Shown: piece by piece, positions 15,782 to 24,750 of the stretch
Numbering within the stretch: position 1 is the stretch's first letter
Layout of the letters: each line of letters opens with the position of its first letter
Source of the DNA: Nevskiaceae bacterium
Lineage (GTDB): Bacteria > Pseudomonadota > Gammaproteobacteria > Steroidobacterales > Steroidobacteraceae
Length of the DNA: 64,000 nucleotides
Direction: 5' to 3'
Assembly: GCA_024234075.1 (NCBI GenBank)
Contig: JACKOV010000005.1
Span: forward strand, 186,001-250,000
Notes under the pieces: model-generated
Databases searched by the model: none
Seen by the model: the letters and a program-made list of their open reading frames with translations, nothing else
What the model was told of the DNA's origin: nothing
Program-made: the position numbers and the translations under genes

Positions 15782-18055
15782 ATGTCCGAAACAGCCGGCG
15801 ATGGAAATGCCGTAACTCCCGCGCGCGGCGCGGACACTTTGGTTTTCGGCACGCTGGCGGGCCGAATCTCCGGCTTGAGATACCGGTCGGCCACCGTGAC
15901 CGGCGTCACTGACGAGCGGGGCGGGTTCGCCTATCGGGAGGGCGAATCGGTTGCGTTTCTGATCGGTAGCCTCGTTCTCGGCGTGGCTCGTGGCGCGCCC
16001 ACGGTGAACCTGGCTCAGTTTGTCAACCGCGTCGCCGGAAAAATCGACAAGCTGGCCGATCCCTTCGTGACCAATCTCGCGCGGCTGGTCCAGTCGCTCG
16101 ACCAGGACGGTGACATCGAGAACGGCGTGACCATTGCGCCGATCGTGCACGAGCTGATCGGGTCGAGCTTCATCAACTTCGGGCTTTCCGAGGCCGAATT
16201 TGCCCGCGACCCTGCGGTGACGGGGCTGCTCGCTAGGCTCGACGCCACGCCCGGTGCCTTCACCGCGAAGACGCCGCGGCGGCTGCGCGACCCCGCGGCG
16301 GCGCGCAACGAGCTGCGGCGCAACATCCGCGGCATCGTGAAGACGACCGACGTCCGGATTCCTCTGCGTGACGGCTCCTACGTCTGCGCCGATGTTTTCC
16401 GTCCGGCCGGTGACGGGCGATACCCCGTCATCATGGCAAAGGGCTTCTATGGCAAGAGCTTCTACCACGAGTGCATCTGCAACGAGGAAGAGGCGATCGC
16501 GAAGGAGGTGCTCGAGGACCGGTACTTCTCGGGCAACCCCGACGGGCTGCAGTACGAGAACCATGAAAGCGTGGATTCCGCCGTATGGGTCCCAGAGGGG
16601 TACGTCTGCATCAGGGTGGATGCGCGCGGAGTGTGCAAGAGCCCAGGGCTGCAGGCTCCCTTCAGCGTGCAGGAAGCCGAGGACTATTACGACGCGATCG
16701 AATGGGCCGGAGTGCAGCCTTGGTCGAACGGCAACGTCGGCCTCTGGGGCATGTCGTATCTCGCGATGGCGCAGCACAATGTCGCTAGCCTGCAGCCACC
16801 TCACCTGAAGGCGATGGTCGCGCAGGGGACGGATGCCGACATCTACAACGAAGCGCTGTATGGCGGCGGCATATTCGGCGAAGGCTTCTGGAACTGGTGG
16901 TGGAAGGTGTGGTCCGGCGGCAACTTCTGTGGCGAACGCCGGCAGACGGACTGGATGGCCCGGGTGCTCGCCACGCCGTTCAACGATCCCGCGTCCTATG
17001 GGCCGCGGGGGTCGATCTTCATGCGCCCCGAGCTTCACAAGGCCACTGCGCCGGTGTGGATCACCGGTCCGCAGGCGGGCGCCGTGATCCACCAGCTCGG
17101 CAGCAGCGAAACCTTCATCCATTCGACGGGTGCCCGGGCGAAGCGATTCGACTTCATCGATGCGTGGTTCCCGAACTGCTACGACGGGGCCACGATCGCG
17201 GAGCACCGTCGCTGGTTCGACTACTGGCTCAAGGGCATCGAGAACGGAGTCACCGAGGATGCGCCGGTTCGCATCCAGCTGCGCACCGGGGATGGCGCCT
17301 ATCGCTTGCTGGAAGAGCACGAATGGCCGATCGCGCGAACGACCTATCGACGCTGGTACCTCGATGCTTCGCTGTCGGACTGGCAGGGTGACGGTCGTCG
17401 CACCGATCTGCGGCGGATCACGCCTGAGCCACCCTCCAGCGAGACGAGCGCGAGCTACGACGCGCAGCTCGACCTCGGGCAGCCGGTGCTCTCGCCGATG
17501 GGGCCGATCGGCGGCACGCCGCGCTGGCAGACCGGGATCTCGTTCGTCAGTGATCCGCTGTCCGAAGACCTGGTGCTCATCGGCTACATGAAAGCCGGCC
17601 TGTGGGTGGCTTCGACGAGCAGCGACATGGACGTCTTCGTGTCGCTGCGCATCCTCGATGAAGACGGGCGGGAGATCCGCTACGACGCCCCGATCCATCC
17701 GGCCCATCCGCTGCACGCCGCCCCGGTGGGACACGGGCTGTTGAAGGTCTCGCATCGCAAGTTCGATGCGACCAGGTCGACCGAATACTGGCCTACGCAC
17801 ACGCATGCGGAGGCGGACCATGCGCCGCTGAGAGATGGCGAAATCGTCGCGATCGAGCTGGGATTGAACCCGAGCAGCGCGATGATCCGCAAAGGCTGTC
17901 GGCTCCGGGTCGACATTCAGCCTTATGCGCCAGCGGGGACACCCACCCGGGCGTACGACGAGAGCTACCACACCGGCGCACGGAACACGGTCTACACCGG
18001 TCCCACGCATCCCAGCTACATCCAGCTTCCGATCATCCCGGCAAGAGCGCAGTGA
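15782..18055 (+). CDS. CocE/NonD-family hydrolase with N-terminal lipoprotein-type domain (paralogue 1)
   Basis: Predicted serine ester/amide hydrolase of the X-Pro dipeptidyl-peptidase/cocaine-esterase class, 757 residues. Residues about 20-160 form an extra domain (GRISGLRYRS..GVTDERGGFAYREGESVAFLIG..LG, then LVQSLDQDGDIENG), a pattern I associate with exported lipoproteins. The alpha/beta-hydrolase follows (VRIPLRDGSYVCADVFRP; nucleophile Ser325 in GLWGMSYLAM), with a C-terminal jelly-roll. No signal peptide is visible. ATG 15782 is chosen because the promoter and palindrome lie just upstream; the frame is open back to 15635. A close paralogue is at 21887-24154. It begins the catabolic run. 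Confidence 0.85.
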   Translation: MSETAGDGNAVTPARGADTLVFGTLAGRISGLRYRSATVTGVTDERGGFAYREGESVAFLIGSLVLGVARGAPTVNLAQFVNRVAGKIDKLADPFVTNLARLVQSLDQDGDIENGVTIAPIVHELIGSSFINFGLSEAEFARDPAVTGLLARLDATPGAFTAKTPRRLRDPAAARNELRRNIRGIVKTTDVRIPLRDGSYVCADVFRPAGDGRYPVIMAKGFYGKSFYHECICNEEEAIAKEVLEDRYFSGNPDGLQYENHESVDSAVWVPEGYVCIRVDARGVCKSPGLQAPFSVQEAEDYYDAIEWAGVQPWSNGNVGLWGMSYLAMAQHNVASLQPPHLKAMVAQGTDADIYNEALYGGGIFGEGFWNWWWKVWSGGNFCGERRQTDWMARVLATPFNDPASYGPRGSIFMRPELHKATAPVWITGPQAGAVIHQLGSSETFIHSTGARAKRFDFIDAWFPNCYDGATIAEHRRWFDYWLKGIENGVTEDAPVRIQLRTGDGAYRLLEEHEWPIARTTYRRWYLDASLSDWQGDGRRTDLRRITPEPPSSETSASYDAQLDLGQPVLSPMGPIGGTPRWQTGISFVSDPLSEDLVLIGYMKAGLWVASTSSDMDVFVSLRILDEDGREIRYDAPIHPAHPLHAAPVGHGLLKVSHRKFDATRSTEYWPTHTHAEADHAPLRDGEIVAIELGLNPSSAMIRKGCRLRVDIQPYAPAGTPTRAYDESYHTGARNTVYTGPTHPSYIQLPIIPARAQ

Positions 18056-18105
18056 CACCGTCGGAGGCGTGCGTTCGGGCATCCCGACGAGCGGAGAGGA
18101 CACTG

Positions 18106-18699
18106 ATGACTGCATCCAATCAGGACCACGCCAGCGCGGCGTCCCCTCGTCGGGCCCGGCCCCGGCTCATGGTGGGGCACAGCACGCTCGCTGCACGCGA
18201 TCTCGAGGCGCTGCATCGCTTCTATTGCGACGCACTGGGTTTCGAAGTGACCAATCGGGGGCCGGTGGGCGAGGAAGGACTCGAACTGGTCTTCCTGAGC
18301 CAGGACGCAACTGCTCACCATCAGATCGCCATGGTCAAAGGCGCCAGCACGCCGCCGTCGGATTTCGTGATGATCGATCACCTGGCCTTCAGGACACAGT
18401 CTCTCGATGACCTGCGGGCGATCCGGTCCAATCTGCATGCCGCGGGCATCGTGGACATCCTTCACATCGACCACGGCAACGCTTGGTCCTTGTACTTCAA
18501 GGACCCCGAAGGCAACGGCGTGGAGTGCTATGTGGACACCCCGTTCCACGTCGCCCAGCCCTATGCCGGCACCTTCGATCTCGACGCCCCGGACGAGCAG
18601 ATCTTGCGGGCCACCCGGGAACGCATCGAGGGCGCGCCCGAGTTCGAGCTGATGAAGGATTGGCAGGCGAGATTCGATCGACGTCTGAACGACAGGTGA
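18106..18699 (+). CDS. VOC-family protein, single-domain extradiol dioxygenase-like
   Basis: Vicinal-oxygen-chelate metalloprotein of 197 residues. Candidate metal ligands are His25 (VGHSTLAARD), His92 (MIDHLAF) and Glu140 (GNGVECYVD), the 2-His-1-carboxylate set used for Fe(II) or Mn(II). The layout resembles one module of type I extradiol dioxygenases, and the C-terminus is extended (YAGTFDLDAPDEQILRATRERI). In this cluster, ring cleavage of a catechol made by the MhpA-like hydroxylase is a reasonable guess; an isomerase or glyoxalase role is possible. ATG 18106 has GGAGAGGA upstream. It lies 50 bp after the hydrolase gene, probably in the same operon. Confidence 0.8.
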   Translation: MTASNQDHASAASPRRARPRLMVGHSTLAARDLEALHRFYCDALGFEVTNRGPVGEEGLELVFLSQDATAHHQIAMVKGASTPPSDFVMIDHLAFRTQSLDDLRAIRSNLHAAGIVDILHIDHGNAWSLYFKDPEGNGVECYVDTPFHVAQPYAGTFDLDAPDEQILRATRERIEGAPEFELMKDWQARFDRRLNDR

Positions 18700-18743
18700 A
18701 GTCGGATTCATCGAAAGATCCTTTCGAAGCAGGAGATCCAGTC

Positions 18744-19100
18744 ATGAGAAGCAATCGGGTCATCTGGACAGTCGGACTGCAATGCCGACCGCAGGACGAG
18801 GACAAGTTCAACAAGTGGTACGACGAGGTCCACGTTCCGATGCTGCTGAAGGGCGGCCACGTCTCGAAAGTCACCCGATACGAGCTGGCGGACGCGGTGT
18901 ACGACGTTGCTCCGGGTGCAATGAAGTGCCCGAAGTACCAGACGGTCTACGAATTCGAAGACCAGCAAAAGTTCGAGGCCTGGATGCACGGGGAGGAGAG
19001 GATGGCGGCCGGCAGGGACAAGGCCGAGGCCTGGGGCGACCGCGGCTACGAGGTGATCTGGGCGGCGAGATACGACGTCACGAGTACCTGGACGGATTAG
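18744..19100 (+). CDS. Small dimeric alpha/beta-barrel protein, EthD-like
   Basis: 118 residues with the ferredoxin-like signature FNKWYDEVHVPMLLKGGHVSKVTRYEL and YEFEDQQKFEAWM, typical of EthD-like and related dimeric alpha/beta barrels. Such proteins accompany monooxygenases and polyketide or aromatic degradation, sometimes with cyclase, isomerase or chaperone-like roles; the reaction here is unknown. ATG 18744 has AGGAGA upstream. It lies 44 bp downstream of the VOC gene on the same strand. Confidence 0.75.
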   Translation: MRSNRVIWTVGLQCRPQDEDKFNKWYDEVHVPMLLKGGHVSKVTRYELADAVYDVAPGAMKCPKYQTVYEFEDQQKFEAWMHGEERMAAGRDKAEAWGDRGYEVIWAARYDVTSTWTD

Positions 19101-19261
19101 ACATTTCGCTGCGCCGGGATCGAGCCGCCGAGGCCGATTGCGCCTCGTCCGCGCGGTGCGCCGGGACTATCGCAGGAGAACCAGGCATCGCGGGCCGGAT
19201 GCATGACGGCAGTCCAGTTACCGCGATAGCAAAGAGACTTGGTGTCTTGAAGAGTTACTGG

Positions 19262-19277
19262 CATTCGTGTACGAATG
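19262..19277 (+). promoter_or_regulatory. Palindromic operator candidate before the flavin monooxygenase gene
   Basis: CATTCGT-GT-ACGAATG is a perfect 7-2-7 inverted repeat ending 25 bp before the ATG at 19303. It differs from the palindromes at 15741, 28331 and 31670, so it may serve a different regulator, perhaps the GntR protein encoded at 27097-27930. No confident -35/-10 pair was identified beside it. Confidence 0.45.
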
Positions 19278-19302
19278 TCGTTCTTGGCATGGGTCGACGA
19301 CG

Positions 19303-20568
19303 ATGGGGTTGCCGATGGGAAGCGCACACGAATTGACGACCGCGAGCTACCGGCCCGCTGCGACGGCGCCGGCAGGCGCCGAGACGATCGTCGACCGGCT
19401 AGTCGGGATGCGCGCGTGGCTGCGCGACATGCAACTCGAGTCGGAGCGGCAGCGCCGTGTGCCGCAAGCGACAGTGGAGCGCCTGGCCGAGACCGGCCTC
19501 TATGCCATTACCGTCCCCGCGCGTTTCGGTGGGGCAGACTTCTCGGCTCGGGAACTGCTCCGCATCTACGAGGCGGCAGGTCGCGGCTGCGGTTCGACGG
19601 CCTGGACGGTGTGGGCATCGAGCGGCGGCAATCAATGGAGCACGGCGTTTCCGGAGGAAGCCGTGCGACCTGTCTACGAAGCGCCCTGGATCGGCAATCG
19701 AACCTGCGCAGTCGGAGGCAGCAGCCGCCGGCTCGCAGGGGCTGCGCGTCGCGTCGCCAACGGCTGGATGGTCAAGGGCCGATGGCCCTTCGCGACCGGC
19801 AGCCTGCACGCCTCTCACGCCTACCTGGCCGTGTACCTCGACGATTTCGATGACACAAACACAGGCATGGTGCTTGTGCCGAAGGCTTCCTACCGGCTCC
19901 TCGACGACTGGGATACGACGGGATTGGCGGGTACCGGAAGCGTCACGCTCGTGATAGAGCAGGAATTGTTCGTGCCCGACGAGCGCTTCAGTTCACCACG
20001 GCTGCTCGCCGAGCGGCTCTCCGAACTGAAGCGTCAAGGTCGTGCGCCGCGACCTGGCGGCGTCGGCCGCTCGATCGTCGTGGGTTCGGGCAATGCGATC
20101 GGGATGGCCGAGCACGCCCTCGAGGTATTCCTGTCGAACATCGGCAGGCGGTCGCTTGCCTATTCGCCCTACGCCACCCAGAAGGATGCACCGATCACGC
20201 ACCTGAACGTCGGCCAGGTTCAGATGCAAATCAAGTCTGCGCGCTGCGTCGCGGAGGCTGCGGCGGCCGACCTGGACCGGCTGCACGAGGCCGGCGCGGA
20301 TGCGACGCCCGCAGACTTCGTCCGGTACCAGGCGGATGCCGCATTCGTCTGGGACACCTGCGCCAATGCGATAGAGGCGCTCTTCCGGGCATCCGGCGCT
20401 TCAGGCATCGCCAAGACCCAGCCGCTGCAACTGATCGCCCGAAACTGCCGCGCGGGCAGCCTGCACGCCGCGCACAACATCCAGATCTGCATGGAGAACT
20501 ACGGCCGGCAACTGTGCGGCATCCAGAGCACGCTCACGTCGACGAACGTGCTCGAGCGCTCCAGTTGA
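19303..20568 (+). CDS. Group D flavin-dependent monooxygenase (HsaA/DszC-like acyl-CoA dehydrogenase fold)
   Basis: Oxygenase component of a two-component FMNH2-dependent monooxygenase, 421 residues. It has the acyl-CoA dehydrogenase fold as used by HsaA, HpaB-like and DszC enzymes: LAETGLYAITVPARFGGADFS, GCGSTAWTVWASSGGNQW, GRWPFATGS and the C-terminal CRAGSLHAAHNIQICMENYG. Members hydroxylate phenols or steroid A-rings using reduced flavin from a partner reductase. The candidate partner is the flavin reductase encoded at 38708-39853. The start is uncertain (ATG 19303 or 19315; a further in-frame codon at 19267). It lies 43 bp before the MFS gene. Confidence 0.82.
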   Translation: MGLPMGSAHELTTASYRPAATAPAGAETIVDRLVGMRAWLRDMQLESERQRRVPQATVERLAETGLYAITVPARFGGADFSARELLRIYEAAGRGCGSTAWTVWASSGGNQWSTAFPEEAVRPVYEAPWIGNRTCAVGGSSRRLAGAARRVANGWMVKGRWPFATGSLHASHAYLAVYLDDFDDTNTGMVLVPKASYRLLDDWDTTGLAGTGSVTLVIEQELFVPDERFSSPRLLAERLSELKRQGRAPRPGGVGRSIVVGSGNAIGMAEHALEVFLSNIGRRSLAYSPYATQKDAPITHLNVGQVQMQIKSARCVAEAAAADLDRLHEAGADATPADFVRYQADAAFVWDTCANAIEALFRASGASGIAKTQPLQLIARNCRAGSLHAAHNIQICMENYGRQLCGIQSTLTSTNVLERSS

Positions 20569-20611
20569 GCATCGGTGTCGTCCCGCCCAGCCTCACTCGT
20601 CCGTAGGACAG

Positions 20612-21844
20612 GTGCTCGCCATGCGGCGCTGGACGGTCCTGCTCGGATGTTTCCTGGGATTGGCGGTATCGACGTCCGCGATCCTGATGTTTCCGCTCGG
20701 CCTGTACATGCAGCCGGTGACGACGGAATTCGGCTGGTCGCGCACCCAGTTCTCGTCGGTGCTGTCGGTGGTCGCTCTCGGCAACATCATCGCGCTGCCG
20801 CTGGCCGGCTATGCCATCGATCGATTCGGCCCCATCCGCTGCATCGCCGTCGGACTGGTGATCGCCTGCCTGAGCTATGCGGCGGTCGGGCAGGCCTCCT
20901 CCTATGCGCTCTTCCTTGCGCTCTGTACTCTGGCCAGCGTCGCCGGGTGCCTGGCGCATTATCCAGCGTACTTCACCATCGCCCGCGGCTGGTTCGACCG
21001 CAACATCGGACTGGCACTCGCCATCGCGTCGGCCGGCGTCTCGACCGGCGTGGCCGGCTTCGCTTGGCTGATCAAGGCCACCATCGCTGCCGGCGGATGG
21101 CGGGTCGCGTTCGCCACCGTGGGGACGACGGCGGCGGTAATCGGCTTGGGCAGCCTGTTGTTCCTGATTCGAAGCAACCCGGGCGTTCTGCCGGCGGCCG
21201 AGCAACTGCGAACGCCGCGCGCGGACGCGACAGTCGACGCGACGCTCGGCGAGGCGCTGCGCTCACGCGATTACTGGTACTTCACGCTCGGTTTCGCGCT
21301 GATCGTGTTCGCCGGCGCAGGCCCGAACCTGCACCTTCCCGCGCTGATGGCCGACGGCGGCGCCGGCACGGCTGCGATCGCCGCAGCGGTCGCGGCAATC
21401 CCGCTGGGCTCGCTCGCCGGACGTGTCGTGGCCGGCATGATGCTGGACCGATTCTCGGTACGTGCACCGGCGGCCGTGTTCTTCGGGGCTCAAGCCGTCG
21501 GCATCCTCCTGTTGTGGGTCGACCTGCGTTCGGCGGTGGCCGCGGCGTTCCTGATGGGCACGGCCATGGGCGCCGAGCTCGACATCATGGGCTATGTGAT
21601 GGCCCGGCGTTTCGGTCGGCGCGCCTATGCGCGCATCTTCGGCACGTCCTTCGCGCTGTCGCAGATCGGCCTGATCATCAGTCCGATCGGCATGGCCGCG
21701 ATCTTCGACGTGATGGGATCCTATGACATCGCCTTACTGGGCTATCTTCCCCTGTCGATCTTCGCCTTCGTGCTGGTGGCTCTCGCGAACGTGCGACCCG
21801 ACTCGATGGGATCCGGCCAAGGCCACTCCCTGGCATCGGCATGA
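20612..21844 (+). CDS. MFS transporter, monocarboxylate/OFA-like
   Basis: Inner-membrane secondary transporter of 410 residues with twelve predicted helices. The N-half shows the family pattern FGWSRTQFSSVLSVVALGNI and AGYAIDRFGPIRCI (the MFS loop 2-3 motif), and the C-half shows GRVVAGMMLDRFS. It resembles oxalate/formate antiporter-like and monocarboxylate transporter-like carriers often found in aromatic-acid clusters. It probably imports the substrate, or a carboxylate released by the hydrolases, after passage through the TonB receptor. GTG 20612 has TAGGA upstream; ATG 20621 is an alternative. It is 42 bp before the second hydrolase gene. Confidence 0.85.
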   Translation: MLAMRRWTVLLGCFLGLAVSTSAILMFPLGLYMQPVTTEFGWSRTQFSSVLSVVALGNIIALPLAGYAIDRFGPIRCIAVGLVIACLSYAAVGQASSYALFLALCTLASVAGCLAHYPAYFTIARGWFDRNIGLALAIASAGVSTGVAGFAWLIKATIAAGGWRVAFATVGTTAAVIGLGSLLFLIRSNPGVLPAAEQLRTPRADATVDATLGEALRSRDYWYFTLGFALIVFAGAGPNLHLPALMADGGAGTAAIAAAVAAIPLGSLAGRVVAGMMLDRFSVRAPAAVFFGAQAVGILLLWVDLRSAVAAAFLMGTAMGAELDIMGYVMARRFGRRAYARIFGTSFALSQIGLIISPIGMAAIFDVMGSYDIALLGYLPLSIFAFVLVALANVRPDSMGSGQGHSLASA

Positions 21845-21886
21845 CAGGGCCGACGTCGCCAATCTGAACTGCGGAAGGATGGAACC

Positions 21887-24154
21887 ATGTCGCTGAAGGG
21901 CATCCTTGCCGGGCCGATCTCGGGCCTGAGGTATCAGACTCCCCGCCATGCCGGAGTGACGAGCGATCGGGGCGAGTTCACCTACGAGCCCGGTGAGCGC
22001 ATCGCCTTCCTGGTCGGCGGCCAGGCTCTCGGTTCCGCGGTCGGTGCACCGCGGCTGACGCTCGCCGACCTCATCAGCCGCGTGGACGGCAACCCCGGCA
22101 AGCTCATGGATCCGGGCCTGACGAACGTCGCGCGATTCCTCTGCACGCTCGATCGTGACGACAATCTCGATACTGGTGTCCAGATCCCACCGCAGGTGCA
22201 CGACATCATCGGACGACGCCGGATCGACTTCAGGCACGACGTCGACTTCGCCGGCGTGCAGGCAGACCCGGTCGCCGCCTTTGCCGCCGACCCGGTCGTC
22301 GTCGGGATCCTCGCGGACCTGGATCGCGCGGGCGTGTTCGCCGGCGCCAAGCCGCGCACGGTGTGCTCGCCGGCGGCCGCACGCAACCAGGTGCGTCGCA
22401 ACATCCTGGGCATCCGGCGCTGCCGCGACGTGCGGATCCCGCTGCGCAACGGTCTTCACGTCCTCGCCGACGTGTTCCGACCCGACAAGGACGGCCGCTT
22501 TCCCGTCGTCATGAACTGCGGCCCTTATGGTCGTGCCTTCAACCACCATTCGATCTGCAGCGAGGCGGATTTCCTCGCCCACGAAGAGATGGAGGAGCGG
22601 TACTTCCTGGGCAACCGGGACGGACTGGTCTTCGAGAACCACGAGACCGTCAACACCGCGGTCTGGGTGCCCGCCGACTACGTGGTCATGCGCGTGGATG
22701 GTCCCGGCTCGGGCAGGAATCCCGGCAAGCTCGCGCCGTGGGGAATCGAGACGGCCGAAGCTTTCCGTGATGCGATCGAATGGGCCGCCGAACAGCCCTG
22801 GTCGAACGGACACGTCGGCCTCTGGGGCATGTCGTACTACGCGATGAGCCAGCATGCCGCGGCGAGCCTGAACCCGCGGGGCCTGAAGGCGATGATCGCG
22901 ATCGGTACCGACCTCGACATGTACGAAGAGGTCGCCTATACCGGCGGCATTCTCAATGAAGAGTTCTTCCTGCACTGGTATCGCGCCGGCGTGCTGCCCC
23001 CGGTCTGCGGCACGCCCAACGAAGTCGGCTTCATGGACCTGGTTCGGAGCGCGCCGTTCAAGGACTCCGATCCCGCCGCAGCTTTCGGCCCGAGGTCGAC
23101 CGTGTTCATGAACGCCGATCTCCGCGACGTGCAGGTGCCTCTGTGGGTCGTGGCCTGCACGACCCATCTCGCGCATTTCCACCAGCTCGGCAGCAGCGAG
23201 GCGTATCTGGCGACGCCGACGCCGCACAAGAAGATCGACTTCTGGGAGGACTGGTTCACCAAGCCGTATTCGAGGCTGGCCGTGGCCGACCATATGGCCT
23301 TTTTCGATCATTGGCTCAAGGGCGTCGACAACGGCGTCATGGCGCGGCCGCCCGTGCGGTTGGAGATTCGCGCCGGCAACGGCTGCTCATACCTGCAGGA
23401 GGAGCAGGAATGGCCCGTCGCCCGCACGCGCTACACACGCTGGCACTTCGACGCCGTCCCCGCGGACTGGGCGGGGGACGAGCATCGCAGCGATTTCCTG
23501 CGCCTGAGTACGACGGCACCCGCGTCGAGGGCCCAGGCCACGTACTCCGCGGAAATCCCGCTCGAGTGCCGCAGCGGTCCGCCGGCGGCACTGATTGCCA
23601 GCAAGCCACCGTCGGCGCTGCTCGCGTGGAAGACCGGCGTCTCCTTCATCAGCGAGCCCGTCGCCGAGGACATGGTGCTGGCCGGATACGGCAAGGCGGG
23701 GTTATGGGTGTCCTCGACCAGTGCGGACATGGATATCTTTCTGGGAGTCAGGATCATCGACGAGCAGGGGCACGAAGTGGACTATGCCGGCACCACGACC
23801 ATGGGATTGCGGGCGACGAACTTCCCGCTGATGAAAGGGTGGCTCAAGGTGTCGCACCGCAGGATCGACGCGGCTCGCAGCACCGAGTACACCGTCAAGC
23901 ATACGCACCGGAAGGCCGATTATGCGCCGTTGAGTCCCGGCGAGCCGGTCAAGATCGAGATCGAGATCATTCCGACCACGGCGCTGATCAGGCGCGGCCA
24001 TCGCATCCGTGTGGACATCCAGCCATTCGACGGATTCGACCATGGCACCCGTCACGCCTACGATCCAAGCTATCACGACGGTGCGCGCAACACGATCTGG
24101 ACCGGTCCGGAGCATCCGGGCTATGTCCAGTTGCCGGTCGTGCCGCCACGATAG
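21887..24154 (+). CDS. CocE/NonD-family hydrolase with N-terminal lipoprotein-type domain (paralogue 2)
   Basis: A 755-residue paralogue of the protein at 15782-18055, sharing the N-terminal extra domain (GPISGLRYQTPRHAGVTS, FTYEPGERIAFLVGG, then LDRDDNLDTGVQI) and the hydrolase (DVRIPLRNGLHVLADVFRP; nucleophile Ser316 in GLWGMSYYAM). The C-terminal beta domain ends in PGYVQLPVVPPR. GAAGGA precedes ATG 21887. Two diverged copies in one cluster suggest a substrate with two different ester or amide bonds, or two related substrates. No signal peptide is visible, so action in the cytoplasm is inferred. Confidence 0.85.
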   Translation: MSLKGILAGPISGLRYQTPRHAGVTSDRGEFTYEPGERIAFLVGGQALGSAVGAPRLTLADLISRVDGNPGKLMDPGLTNVARFLCTLDRDDNLDTGVQIPPQVHDIIGRRRIDFRHDVDFAGVQADPVAAFAADPVVVGILADLDRAGVFAGAKPRTVCSPAAARNQVRRNILGIRRCRDVRIPLRNGLHVLADVFRPDKDGRFPVVMNCGPYGRAFNHHSICSEADFLAHEEMEERYFLGNRDGLVFENHETVNTAVWVPADYVVMRVDGPGSGRNPGKLAPWGIETAEAFRDAIEWAAEQPWSNGHVGLWGMSYYAMSQHAAASLNPRGLKAMIAIGTDLDMYEEVAYTGGILNEEFFLHWYRAGVLPPVCGTPNEVGFMDLVRSAPFKDSDPAAAFGPRSTVFMNADLRDVQVPLWVVACTTHLAHFHQLGSSEAYLATPTPHKKIDFWEDWFTKPYSRLAVADHMAFFDHWLKGVDNGVMARPPVRLEIRAGNGCSYLQEEQEWPVARTRYTRWHFDAVPADWAGDEHRSDFLRLSTTAPASRAQATYSAEIPLECRSGPPAALIASKPPSALLAWKTGVSFISEPVAEDMVLAGYGKAGLWVSSTSADMDIFLGVRIIDEQGHEVDYAGTTTMGLRATNFPLMKGWLKVSHRRIDAARSTEYTVKHTHRKADYAPLSPGEPVKIEIEIIPTTALIRRGHRIRVDIQPFDGFDHGTRHAYDPSYHDGARNTIWTGPEHPGYVQLPVVPPR

Positions 24155-24207
24155 CCCGGGAATCGTCCCCGAACGCAGTCCGAGACACACCCGATCCGGA
24201 GAGAACG

Positions 24208-24750
24208 ATGACCGTCGAAGAGCTGATCGCGCGCGAGCAGATCCGTGATGCACTGGTGCGCTACACGCGCGGGGTGGATCGCAACGACATGACCTTGATC
24301 CGCAGCGCCTTTCACGAGGGCGCCTGGATCCAGTTCCCGAAAAGCCTGCATCAGGGCGATGTCGAGGGGTTCTTCGAATTCCTCAGGAACGAGCTGCCCC
24401 GCTTCCAGCGCACCCGGCACGCCATCACCAACACGCTGATCGAGTTCGAGGGTCCCGACGTCGCCTACGTCGAGACCTACCTGCACGCCGATCACCAGGG
24501 GACCGAGCAGCACCACTGGAAGACCAGCATGATCGAGCTTTGGGCGCGCTATCTGGACCGTTTCGAAAAGCGCGGCGACGTCTGGAAGATCGCAAGGCGC
24601 GAGATGGTCGTCGACTGGATGTACAAGTACCCGGCCGAGGGTTGGTTCGACGACCACCCCGATGCGTCCAACACGCGACGCAACGGTACCGATCCCTTCA
24701 TCAAACCTCGCTCGGGCTTCGGTGGGCCGCGCGCCAAGGCGCAGCCATGA
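24208..24750 (+). CDS. SnoaL-like/NTF2-fold protein (a)
   Basis: 180 residues with the NTF2-like opening EELIAREQIRDALVRYTRGVDRNDMTLIRSAF and cone-fold strands (VAYVETYLHADHQ, WKIARREMVVDWMYKY). Members include polyketide cyclases, small dehydratases and isomerases, and the alpha/beta subunits of ring-hydroxylating systems. No catalytic assignment is possible. GGAGAGAA precedes ATG 24208. The stop overlaps the next start in ATGA, giving translational coupling to a second NTF2-fold protein. Similar in type to the protein at 31710-32249. Confidence 0.75.
   Translation: MTVEELIAREQIRDALVRYTRGVDRNDMTLIRSAFHEGAWIQFPKSLHQGDVEGFFEFLRNELPRFQRTRHAITNTLIEFEGPDVAYVETYLHADHQGTEQHHWKTSMIELWARYLDRFEKRGDVWKIARREMVVDWMYKYPAEGWFDDHPDASNTRRNGTDPFIKPRSGFGGPRAKAQP

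Noticed and set aside
18106..18699. Two-domain extradiol ring-cleavage dioxygenase (BphC/HsaC type)
   Set aside because: At 197 residues it holds only one metal-binding module. A dioxygenase role is kept as a possibility, not as the call.
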